A stretch of DNA of 64,000 nucleotides from Paraspadella gotoi. Its lineage: Eukaryota; Chaetognatha. The notes beneath the pieces were generated by a model. That model was not told the DNA's origin, did no database searches, and saw only the letters and a program-made list of their open reading frames with translations. Shown here piece after piece: positions 1-11,618 of the stretch (position 1 is its first letter; the number at the start of each line of letters is the position of its first letter). The DNA is taken from contig CM119265.1 in the NCBI GenBank assembly GCA_051294375.1, positions 7,698,629 through 7,762,628 on the forward strand, written 5' to 3'. A program made the translations under genes and the position numbers.

Positions 1-225
1 ATGTGGGAGAAATTACCATATTCTCTTTTCCGATTTATCTCCAGTTTCCTGATTTTTCTTTGTTCCTTTTTTTTGTTCCATTTTTTTTAAAGAGAAAAAC
101 TAAAAAAAAAAACCTCGTTATTTTTTCTCTTTTTTTTCTTTTCTTCCCAAAACGATAATGTTGTCTTTGTTCGCTTAGTCTGGAAATGCATAAGAGATGG
201 GTATTTCAATCCGTATTAGTTTTCC

Positions 226-324
<99 letters not shown>

Positions 325-556
325 GACTGTCGCGGTTTTTCACTAAAATATTCAACGCGAATAGTGGAAAACAAGTTTTTCGGCCGAATGGTGATTGAAA
401 CTTTTCTTTTCGCTCTTATTCTTCAATTTTAGATTCTCTGTTTTTTGAAAGATCACGAGTTTTGCAACTTTACATGGCCATTATAATTTAAAATTGGCGC
501 GGGAAATTAGAGTTTCGGTTTTCCTTTTCCTCCTCCTCTTCCTCCTCCTCCTCCAG
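1..556. other. Intron / left flank of the large module-repeat gene
   Basis: No coding exon was recognised here. Positions 236-325 are a TC microsatellite with small interruptions. The stretch just before 557 is a long pyrimidine tract ending in CAG and serves as the splice acceptor for the exon at 557, so this is read as the end of an intron. The preceding exons of the gene must lie further left, outside the window. Confidence 0.6.
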
Positions 557-3500
557 CCCCTCCCCGGCGCCACAGAATACCCTTCGAAGATGAAATTCGT
601 CTACGAGCAGACCCCGCTCCAACACCCGCTCCTCGAGATCGTCAAGCCTTCTTCCTTCCGCCAACTGGAGCGGCTCGTCAACGAGACCCGGGGAGAATTG
701 GCGGCCGCCAATGACGAAGCCTTTGAGCCGGAAGTCGCCACCTCCGGCTTTTTGGAGAGACGCGATTCCGGCATCCACGAGCTGTTGCGGGACGCAAGCG
801 CTGGCACGGTGGCGTTGGCGACGTCGACCTCGGCCGATGACTTGGATCACGGAATGGAAGAGGAGACGGATGTGGAGGAGGAAGAGGCCGAAGTTTTCAG
901 GGCGCCGGCGGCAGATTCGATTTTAGTCTACGACGACGACCACGTTGGCGCCGCCCCTAAGAAAACCGCTTGCAGCACCGGCGCGCCATCTCTGGCTAAA
1001 GGCGCTGAGAACGGAACCCTGGAGGATGCCATCGATCCTCCCTCGGCGTCGTCGTCTACGACCTCGATCGTCTCGACGAACGTGTTGTTGATCTTCGAAA
1101 AACTGATTCATCGGTATCCCTTCATGATGGAGGCGAGGAGGTCAAAGTTCGTCCTGACCCAAATCGGGGAGGAAGTGGCTTTCGTGCCTCGATCAGTCGG
1201 GGGTGAGGGTCTCAGAAAGAGGGCGGGGTCAAGAGAATACAGAAGAATGTATTAAATTTCTTTTTCATCGTTCCTCAGCCAAAGACAAGTGGTTCTATCG
1301 ACGTAAAATTCTGGAGAACGTCCACACGGGGGACGTGCTGACTCTGGCGTGGCGAGTGGAAGGCCTCGAAGTGGTCGCGGAACCTCGCGTCGACGGCAAC
1401 ATCTACCAGAATTGGTTCCTCGACGCTAAAGGGTCCATGTCTCCCGAGAGCATGAGCCATTTGCGCATGACCGTCCGCAAGCGGTCGTCGAAGGCGGCCG
1501 GGTTCTTGAAGATCGTGTTGGAGGAACCGCGGACGAAGGCTGCGGCGGCAGAGCGGCAAGATCAGTCGTTTTCTATGCTGCTTCACGTGGACGAGAGAGA
1601 GGTGGGAAGAATTGAGTTGAAGGTGATATGTAATTCGATGAATGTAGTCTCGATAATGTTAAAAAAAAGATGCTATGCCAACTCGATTTATCGGTTTATA
1701 TTTGTATTGTATATATATATTGTAAATATTACTCACGTAATTTTCGATCAAACCACTGACTCCATCTCTTCATCCGAAAGAATTTGCCCGAGTCCGTGAA
1801 GCAGCTTTCCCGCGTCTTCTTCGTCCGCGACTCCGCAGTCGCAGCTTCGCTTCAAAACCGACATTCCTCGACTCAATTCTCGCAATCGGCAGCTGCGGCG
1901 GCGGCGGAGACGCTGCCCGCCGGCGCAGTGGAGGCGACGATCGCCAATCGCTATTTTCAAATTGGTTGTAAGAGGAAGAACTTTGTTTTGACGTCCGCGG
2001 AGGGCGGGAGGGTCGTAGGTCGGCAGCCAAAGGCGGAAAACTCGGGTGAGCACCAGGGCATAATTGGAACATAATTTATAAAAAAATATTACGATTTAAA
2101 CCTAAAATGGATTTTTGATGATACATTTTAAAAATCGGTAAAAATAGCTCTTACTATATAAAAAACTATTCACTATATAGTATATAAAAACTTTGTCGAT
2201 TGCAAATTATCTATAATTTAATATATATATTAACTCTATTAATATATTAATTTAGAGAGAGAAAAAAATTTGATAAAATTTTTTTAAGAAAAGATAGTTT
2301 GAAATAAAAACAAGTTTAAGCAATCAATGTCGGATCTGCCCATGATAATTAATATGATAACTATCAGATGATAAATCANNNNNNNNNNAGGGCGGGAGGG
2401 TCGTAGGTCGGCAGCCAAAGGCGGAAAACTCGGGTGAGCACCAGGGCATAATTGGAACATAATTTATAAAAAAATATTACGATTTAAACCTAAAATGGAT
2501 TTTTGATGATACATTTTAAAAATCGGTAAAAATAGCTCTTACTATATAAAAAACTATTCACTATATAGTATATAAAAACTTTGTCGATTGCAAATTATCT
2601 ATAATTTAATATATATATTAACTCTATTAATATATTAATTTAGAGAGAGAAAAAAATTTGATAAAATTTTTTTAAGAAAAGATAGTTTGAAATAAAAACA
2701 AGTTTAAGCAATCAATGTCGGATCTGCCCATGATAATTAATATGATAACTATCAGATGATAAATCACGATAATTCTTTCAATTTGTGATCCGAACTGATC
2801 ATAACAGATCATACCATGGTACAAATAATTTTTTAACTAGTATTATTTTTTTAACTTGCATTATTTTTTCTTGCATTATTTTATCAACTTCATCAATATG
2901 AAGTTTTGATTCCATCGAAACTTTATATCCAGCGCAATCACCCACTTTCCTACCCACACACAAAATTTCCTTCCAATCCAACCATCCAATCACGAGTAAT
3001 TGAAGTTTTTTGCTAAGAAGGACGGACAGACAGACAGACAGACAGACAAACAGATAGACAGACGGACGGACATAATTATTTTTGCATAATTTATCAGTTA
3101 GAGAATTGACAAAGTTTTTGTTTGCAACGAATTTTATTTATTCGTTGCAAACAAAAACTTTGTCAATTATCTAATTAATAGTAACAACGAAAAAGAAAGG
3201 ATTACTTCAACATAATTTATCATAATTCAATGTTCTGACATAATATAAGTGAATTACCGACAAGATTGAGGGGGCGGACCAACGGATCGACAAAGTGAAT
3301 TATAGAGTCGGAATCTGCTGATAAAAATAAAGAAGTGGCAAATTAATAATACTTAATAATTTAATATATAAGTTAATATTTAAATATTCAAGAAAAAAAA
3401 ACCATTTTAAAAACATTTTTTACATATTTTCAGCACTGTGGACTTTCAAAAATGAACAATTCTTGAGAGCATCTGATAATCATGCAATGACATTATGTAA

Positions 3501-6500
3501 AAATATCTATGGTGAGGAAATAATTATCTGTGAACCCATTCGTGATACTGATGATCAGAAGTGGTCAGTATCCGAGAAGGGAACTATCTCCAGTGCCATC
3601 CGCCCTGAGTTCCTTCTCAGCTATGACGTTAGAGGTATATTAACATTGTGGCACAGGAAAGAGAAGCCAGCACCTGGATCACATCACTCTTTTGTCTTCA
3701 AAGTTTGGGTGGATGATAATGAGGTTAATAAAAAATTTGACTGATTAATAGTTACAAATATATCTAATTGGTTTTGATCTCAAGGTTCCTTTGCACATGG
3801 AAAATCTCCCCTGTCTCCAATTTATCCACAGTAACATGTTGAACATGGAAGTTTTTCCGACTCCAGAAACAAGTATGGCTGATAGAGTTCCCCAAATTTC
3901 GCAGCATACTTTTATATCCTCTGTTTCTTCTGAGTCTGCCATAAAAGAATTGGAGTCCATTAAAAAGATGTCAATGGGACAATTTGATCGGATAACTTAT
4001 AAAAAGGAGATGGCAAATCTAAACAATGCCATCACTGAGCTGGGGCAAGCTGACACTCAAGCTGAAGTCGGGAAATGGCTCATGACTCAGTGTCATATGG
4101 AGCAGGAATTGGATGAATTAGAAACACGAGCGTTTTTGGAACAAAGTGCGAAGATGGAGATTTCAACTGATAACCAGGGCTGCCAGAGCTCCCCACCAAC
4201 TACTAAAAGGATGAAACAAAAGGTTTCAGCTCATACAATTTCCGCAGAATGCTCAGAAGCTCGAGTAGAAAAGTTGCCAAATATTCCAAGTACATCCCTA
4301 ATGTCAAAAACGGCTTTCACTGATAAGCATTCCAGTTATGCTATTCCACCGATAAATCAAATGGACAGGGTCATTTTGAAAAAATATCCAAGCCAAATAA
4401 ACACACCAATAATTGATACACAGAGAGATGTTATTATAGAAGATATTGAAGAAATGAAAATGTTTAAAGAAATAGTTTCTGTAGGTGATGGTAATTCTGA
4501 TATGGAAGAAGCAATAGTTGAAGCTGCTCCAACTGTTGTTTGGAACACAACAGTTGGGCCTGAATTGAATGGAGATAACCCGGTTGAAGATCCTTACAAT
4601 GCTGCTTTATCAGAATGTTCTTCATCGACTTCTGTGGCATCTGCAACAGCAGTAAAAATTTTTGAAAAAATGGTCCATCGTTTCCCATTTCAGCTTCAAG
4701 CAAGAAGAACTAAGTTTGTATTGGGACAAGTTGGTGAGTGCGCTCAATTCGTGGAAAGAAGTGAAAGCACTGAACAAAGTAGACGGGACAGTAGATCCTC
4801 TTTGTCAATAAATATCCCAGCATGTGATCAATGGATTTACCGAAACCATTTTATTGAAAATATTTATACTGGTGATGTTCTGACAGTCGAGAAGAAAATA
4901 GATTTTTTAATTCAAGTTAAACCAAAAATGCAAAATAATTCTATGCAGAAATGGTTCATTGATTCAAAAGGTTTGGTTATTCCTGAGAGTATGATCCATC
5001 TTTATATGACAGTACAGTGTCGCAATTCAAAACGGGATAAATTTATCAATATACAATTGAAAGAAAAAAAAGAAAAGGGCTCAAAGGAAAGGCAAGATCA
5101 AACTTTCACTTTGATTTTTCATGTTAATGAGGAAGAAGTAAGTAAATTTATGATTTTAAGTGAGATATTGTTTTTATTTATCCTAAATATTTCAATATTT
5201 TTAGGTGCTACCAGATACTGCGAAAAACATACCTCATATGTCTATTATTTATGATTCTTCTATCCCTTCAACACTTCTGGGATCATGTGCCTCTTTTACT
5301 TCAATGGCATCAGATGCAACAACCATCACAATTTCATCACATATACTTCAAAAGGATTCCCCAAAAGCTTTAATAAAAGCTGTTTTAGCCAATCGACCCT
5401 TTCAGATAATCTGCAAAAGGAAAAACTTTATTTTGTGTTCAAAGAATACAGAGGCTTGTTGTCAACCTCCTACATCAGAAAAATCAGGTACAATGTTAAT
5501 TATTATAATATTCATTTAAACCTCCGAAATATTAATTTTAAGGCTCATAATTTTAGGTCTTTGGTTGTTCAAAGATGAAAAATTGATCAATATTGAGGAT
5601 GGTCTTGCTTTGACTTTAATTGAGCGAAATGGGCAAAACTTTTTGAGCTTACAGCCGGAACTCATATTACAAGAGCAAAAATGGGAACTATCTGAAAAAG
5701 GAGTCATTTCATCTAACAAAAACAAAAATCTGATTCTAAGCTATAATACAAATGGAGAAGTAATAGTTTGGAATAAAAAAACAAAAATATCATTTGGATC
5801 ACACCATACATTTACATTTAAAACATGGATGGATGACTGCGAGGTAATGAAAGTTTATAATTACAAAAGCCAAGAAAACCCTAAAGTACAGTATCCTTAC
5901 CCTATAGTGGTGTAAACTTTTCTTTTAGGTTTTCCCTGATGTTGAATCTATTCAATGCTTAAAGTTGATCTACAAAAATGATTTAAATGCCGAAGTATTT
6001 AATGCTGCTTCCACAAATGTTGCTTGGGCACCTCATTTGGAAGTTGAAGATGTTTTTATGTCTACTTTTTGTGATGAAACCGATGTACCAATATCTGAAT
6101 CCACAAACAAGCTATCTTTAACCAAAATGGACTCCCTTAACCAATCCTATAGTATTTCAGAAGATGGTTATTATTATGATACCGACGAATGGAATAAGGC
6201 ACAAACTGCTGTAAAAAATAAAAAAGAATGTATTACAAATATTTTTACAGAACACTCTGGTAATATGCCGTACATGGAGAAAAATGAATTTCAATCCTTG
6301 CCTTCTTCAGTTGCTCTTTCAAAAACTTTTGCAACAAATGAAATTTCTGGATATATAAAACAAACATTACTGCAGAATAATATACCTTATAAAAATCAAC
6401 AATTAAAGCCAAGTATAGCTTTTAATGAGAAGGTTTCAACTGAGATTATTCCACAAATATTATCATCTGATAAAGTCATTCCAAAAAGCATACCAAATGA

Positions 6501-9500
6501 AAAAAATCCCAGTCCCAGAAAAAGGAAAAATGATGAAAATCACGAAAGGACTGAAGCACTTGTAAATAACAACCATCAATCTGTAATCAAAATTGCAAAT
6601 ATTGATACAAAAGCTTTAGATGAAGAAAGAATGCCAATTAAAAAAAAATCTGATAGAAACATTGAAAATATTGAAAAATTAAAAGACTCAAATGAGTTTT
6701 CAACTGTTGTGAAAGTTCAAGATATCGCAGCAGAAAAAATACAAAGCCAAATTAAAATGGAAGATGAAGCAAGATTTGAAAATACTGAAATTTTACAAAA
6801 TCCAAATCAGTTGACAGTTTTTAAAACAAATATGGACAATCTATGTGAAGAAAGAACATGTAGTCCCATCAGGCAAAGTGATACTGTGCTTGATAAAAGT
6901 GAAATATTCATGGACCCTAATCATTTATCTGTGGTCTCAATGACGATGACAAATATTCTACCCACAGAACGATCTCTAAGTCCAACTCAAGTAAAAAATG
7001 ATGCAAATCTGGAAGGAACTGATAAGTTCCTAAGCCCAAAGAACTCATCAGTTGTCCAAAACGATCACAGTTTACCAGTAGAACGATCCTTTAGCCCAAC
7101 TAAAATAAACAGCGACATAAATATAGAAAAAACTGACATATTTCTTGATTCAAATTACTCTTCTCGCATCCCAAAATCAAATTATAATCATGTACCTGAA
7201 GAAAAAAATATTAGTTCAACTAAAATTGAAAATGAATTAAAATTTGAACTTTCTGAAACAATTGAAAACCAAAATTCATTATCTGTTATTAAAGGTACAA
7301 AATCAAATATTTCTCTGCAAGAAAAAAATTTAAGTTCAATAACGAGGAAAAATCACTCAAATCTTGAAATAATTGAAGCTTTTCAGAATCCTAATCACTT
7401 GGTGGTTCCAAATAAAATAAATTCAAACCAAAGAAAATCGCATGCAAAATCTGAAACGACATGCTTTCAAAATGAAAACTTGGAAGAAAATTATGGTTTA
7501 AGCAATGAAAAGTCTGAAGATATTAATATTGATGTATTGAGCATAAGTGATGAAAATTTTACCATGACTTCAATTACTGGAACTTCCATAAAAAGCAAAG
7601 AATCTCATGTTACACTTCCTACATTTGGAGAAAGTGAAGAATTTGTCAATACATTTGTTAATGGAGATGATTTTATATATCCAGACCTAAAAGATTCAAA
7701 ACCACATTTATTTGTTGCTAATAAAATGGCTGACTTGACTGGTTTTGCCCCTGACAACCGAGGAGAAAGAAGCACTGAAATGGTCATTTCATATAATTCA
7801 TGTAAAAAACAAACGGAATGCATTGAATTAATAAGAATGAAAGAGAACGGATTGGTTCCTGAAAATATGAAAGAATTTCAGATGGCAGCGGTATCTAAAA
7901 ACTATGGCAGATTATATTCTCTTTCGGAATTTCGAAATAGTTTTCCTTTTATACTAAGCAATATTACTTCAGGGCTAGCCATGATGCCTGCCCACGCTTT
8001 GGCTCAAAATATGGTGGAAGAGGAAACAGAAAAAATTCAGTTAGACTTGGATAAAATAACAGAAGAATCTCATATAAATGAAAATGTATTTGACAGGTAA
8101 CTTTTTGAAAATATGTAATTTGAATACAAATTATAAAATGATATGTGAATTCATTAGTATGAATTTTTAAAACTATTTATTCATCTTTTCTTTTTTGAAT
8201 AATTTTTTTTATTTATTTAAAATTTTTTCTGTATATTTTTTATTTTTCAAATCCAATTTGAACATGTTAATTTTTGTAAACCTATTTTTAACAGGAGTTC
8301 AGCTCTTGATTTGAAAATTGCAAAACTTCCTAAATAAATTTTTAAAATAAATTAAAGTATTAAGAAAAGGAGGGAAAGGGAGCGAAAGAGAGTGAGAGAA
8401 AGAGTGTGGAAGAGAAGAGAGATATCGAAAGATAAAAAAAGAGAGAGAAAGAGAGACCACAAAGCTTCCATCATTGGTTGTAGAAAATATATACTGCTTA
8501 TAAAATTTAGAAATAAAAACATTTAATGTATTATAATTGAATAACAGAGGTTTTTTTCTTTTATAGAAAATATTTTGGTCGTAATACACATAAAACAGAA
8601 ATACAAACATCAGACTGAAATATAATTTATATACACTCTTTATTTTGTATTATTGAATTACGGTCCAATACATAAGATAATAATCATTTTTACAGGACAA
8701 AACATGGATTAAAAATATTTATTGGAAATTTGGCTCCCGATCAGTTACAACCTGATGAAAATGGAGTCGTTTCAGAAGCTTCAGGAAGTATATTTGAAAA
8801 GTCTGAAAACCAAACAGTGCCCTTAATAAGGGAAAAACTTGATTCAATGTTAGTTAATGAATCCTTTGAACAAATAAGCTCCCAACAAAAAAGTGAGTTT
8901 AGAAAGATAGATAACCAAATATCATCTATCATAACAGAAACTAACATCATTCTGGATAATGAGATAATTGAAGAAGTTAATACTGAACAAGAAGTAATAT
9001 TTACTAAAACAGAAAATCATACAATGGCTACTGTGACTGAACAAACAAGTGAAATGATGAATGGCGTTGCTGAAAAGATTTCTCTAAAAAAGAATAATAT
9101 GTTTATCACTTCAGAAAATCAAGCTGTCTGTAAAATTACTGAAGGCGTTAATTTATTGCAGAATCAATTACTTTCTGAAAAAACTTGTAAACCAACAAAA
9201 ACAAGTGACGACCACAATGAATCGCTATTTTGTGTAAGTGAGCCAATTTTACAAAAGGCATCCCTATTAAGTATGAATAGTGATAATGTTGTATCTTCCA
9301 AGGCTTCAAACATAGCTGAGGATCCTATTTTAGTTGAAAATGAACATTCGATGCAGAAAATATTAATTGAATCCCAGGTTTCAGTTCCAAAACTGGAAAC
9401 TGAATCTGAGGTCAGTTTGGTTTCAAGCGCGGTAGAAACTGAAAAAATTATTCCCTGTCACAAAGGTGGAATAAAAAGGAAAGCTAGCTTTGCTAAAGCT

Positions 9501-11211
9501 GATGCTTCATTATATGAGTCCGCTCCTGTACTCACCACAGCTATAACTGATGTCAAAGTCCATTTCTCTCACTCACCAAATTTTGCGAAGTTAAAAACTG
9601 GCTTCATTCCAACTTCCAATTTTGTTGCAACCACTCAAATCAGTCCTCCCACTACGAATGTCTTAACTTCTTATAGTCAGCCAGTGAAGAAATTTAATAC
9701 TGCTGAAATCCATGAAGAGCACACGATGACTGATATTGTTATAGAAACAATGGTGCGCCCAATTTTTGAACAAATAGGCCGAGCTATTCAGTCTGACACA
9801 GTTGAAATACCAGAGGATCAAATTTGTCAAGAATTCACATCAACTAGTGTAACGTCACTTGAATCACAAACAAATATATACAGTGAAGCCGCTAAAAAGA
9901 TTAGAAGAGAGATGGCTGACAGAACCTTGGTTGCCTCTTCTCAAGCTCAAAATCACCTTACCCAATCAGAAGATGTAACAGAAGCATTAGCAAAGATTGA
10001 CGCCAGTCTCATCAACTTAAAGAAAATGGTGTCACCAGAAGAAAATAGTGGAATTTCTGAGGTAAAAGAGACTGTACAGGAAACGACAAAAATTATGGAA
10101 ATGCCAGAAAGATTTGAAATGTACACTCATCCACGGTATGGTCTTCGCCTCAATTGGAATGAGAATGGAAAAAATATTCGTGGGAAGAGAAATCTCAAGA
10201 TTTGTGTTAACGAGGTTAATCAAGGGGAATGGACGGAAATATTGACGAGGACTGTTGCCCAAAATAGGTAAAAATTTAAAATTCTTTTGTTTAATAAGAT
10301 CCTCATGGAGTAATCTAATTATTTTCTCACTGCAGCTCCTACATCATCATTCCTAAAGATGACCTAGTGCCCGGCACAAACTACAGCGTGGAGATGTCCT
10401 CAACCGAATGCAATAACATTCTAGTATGCCGCTCATTGACTCTTCCTCCAGATCCTCCTGACGATGCCACCAGCATGTCCTCATCTCGTGGAAATTCTCA
10501 TCACATTCGATGGAGCCATCCTCGTGGACGCCACGACTCATATCGTCTAACATTTCGAGCAGCTGACAGTGATGATGATAACCGAGAGCCATTGGGATCC
10601 TGGGACGTTGGGGGCGGCGAGACCAAGTTTATTGTTACCAAGGAGACTGTCAAAATGTTGACCAGGGGCTTGGAGCGAGGCGCTGGGGATGATGGTGGAA
10701 CATCTACATCCGCAGTTGCTGGTGAAAGTCTCAATGCTTCTGCAACCCGACGGCGGCCTCGGAAGTCACAAAATCTCGTGGCAGAACTAAGGACAATAGT
10801 GGAAAAAGAATCAATGGGAACTGACAGAGGAGGAGAAGTTGTCAGCGATGCTGTCGAGTTGACACTGAAGTAAATTACTTTATCTTAATTTACTTTTTAT
10901 ATTTTATAATTTAATTACTACAAACAGTTATGTTTACTAATAAAAATATATACTTGTGTTATTTTTATTGTTTGTACACTAGGTTGACACGCTGTGGAGA
11001 AGAGGTGAAAGCAAAGACTGCTGATAGTTGGAAGTGGACGCCTACATCAGTTCTTGGTGCCTTTGGGGTGCTGGCTGGTGCCGCAGCTCTCTACTACTCG
11101 GTGGTCAAGGATGATTCCATTCCGCCTACACCAACGCCACCGACATCAAGAGTTCTTCTTAAAGTACCCATGAGTATCAGTAACGTTGGAAGTAAGATTC
11201 AACCAAAATAA
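557..11211 (+). CDS. Large multi-module protein (beta-trefoil-like tandem modules, FN3-like region, C-terminal membrane anchor), 3' part of gene
   Basis: Exons by splice sites and phase: 557-1202, 1279-1601, 1781-2045, 3434-3723, 3785-5137, 5205-5487, 5557-5843, 5929-8096, 8696-10267, 10336-10869, 10983-11211. Together they give 7,950 nt, 2,649 codons plus TAA. The 5' end is off the window: 557 is a splice acceptor, not a start. The N-terminal part has two long tandem copies, each of two homologous half-modules. Shared motifs are HRxPF/NRPF followed by RRxKFVL or KRKNF, then QKW/QNW with G about five residues later, then RQDQ or GSHH with FxF. The QxW pattern suggests beta-trefoil folds (ricin-B type, as reported for DCDC1-like proteins); this is tentative. 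Exons 5929-8096 and 8696-10267 are long, Ser/Thr/Asn-rich and internally repetitive. The 10080-10870 part resembles fibronectin III. The last exon carries one hydrophobic helix (about 11060-11105) and a short Pro-rich tail, so the protein may be tail-anchored. Function unknown. Confidence 0.8.
2001..2766. repeat. Exact 378-bp direct duplication flanking a 10-N gap
   Basis: Positions 2001-2378 and 2389-2766 read identically, separated by ten Ns at 2379-2388. The duplicated block includes the last 45 nt of the exon ending at 2045 with its donor site, plus intron sequence. Complete identity in AT-rich intron DNA right at a gap is typical of two contig ends that overlap but were not merged. The true intron is therefore probably about 390 bp shorter. 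Confidence 0.9.
3021..3071. repeat. GACA tetranucleotide microsatellite
   Basis: About a dozen imperfect GACA/GACG units inside the intron between the exons ending at 2045 and starting at 3434. Confidence 0.85.
3104..3168. repeat. Perfect 28-bp inverted repeat (hairpin) in intron
   Basis: The left arm 3104-3131 and right arm 3141-3168 are exact reverse complements around a 9-nt AT-only loop at 3132-3140. Flanks continue as a weaker match. It could be a MITE remnant or a recently formed palindrome. No coding potential was seen. Confidence 0.85.
8097..8695 (+). other. Intron with an embedded alternative 3' exon candidate
   Basis: AT-rich intron between the exons ending at 8096 and starting at 8696. 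It holds a GA-rich purine patch at about 8367-8460 and the short candidate exon at 8295. From about 8153 onward this intron is repeated in the second copy beginning at 19010. Confidence 0.7.
8295..8337 (+). CDS. Candidate alternative terminal exon (short isoform)
   Basis: A good acceptor (polypyrimidine, ACAG) at 8291-8294 is in phase with the exon ending at 8096. It adds 14 residues (RSSALDLKIAKLPK after joining) and a TAA at 8335-8337. AATAAA at 8333-8338 overlaps the stop. Use would end the protein before the FN3-like and membrane-anchor exons. No transcript evidence is available, so it could be a chance acceptor. Confidence 0.3.
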
Positions 11212-11250
11212 ATCTCTCCTAAGTTGTTATGATGTATCATTAATGAAATG

Positions 11251-11256
11251 AATAAA
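11251..11256 (+). terminator. Polyadenylation signal AATAAA
   Basis: Canonical AATAAA 40 nt after the TAA at 11209-11211 of the large + strand gene. Confidence 0.65.
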
Positions 11257-11618
11257 AATATGAATCAATTGTGCATGCTGTTTAATATAAAAACAACGGG
11301 AAAGGTTCTCAAATTGTTCCAATTTATTATCAGAATTTTCGTCGGTAATGTTTATTTCCACCCAGATTTTGTGGAAAAATCAGTGAACAAAGAAAGAAAT
11401 AAAGAAAGAAGAAAAAAAGAAAGAAAGGAAGAAAGAAAGAAAGAAAAGATTGAAAAATTAAAAAACATAAGAGAAAGAAAAAAATAGAAAGAAAAAAAGA
11501 ATTAAAAAGTTAAGACGATTAATTATACGGCGCTAAAAATAAAGAATTCTTTAAATTTAAGATAAAAAAAACGTTTCATCTCAATTGTAATAAGCAAGAT
11601 ACAGAACCAGTATAAAAC
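11257..11618. other. Convergent intergenic / 3' UTR region
   Basis: Space between two tail-to-tail genes whose stops are about 400 bp apart. It contains an A/G-rich GAAA tract at about 11390-11510. TTTATT at about 11348 would act as AATAAA for the minus-strand gene. No ORF with convincing composition was seen. Confidence 0.6.

Noticed and set aside
494-556. Signal-peptide-like N-terminus (run of Leu/Phe) of the first frame
   Set aside because: It is the polypyrimidine tract of a splice acceptor: CTCCTCCAG ends at 556. Homology with the later module borders starts exactly at 557.
11248-11487. Lys/Glu-rich ORF after the large gene
   Set aside because: It overlaps the 3' UTR/poly(A) signal and is generated by a GAAA tract.
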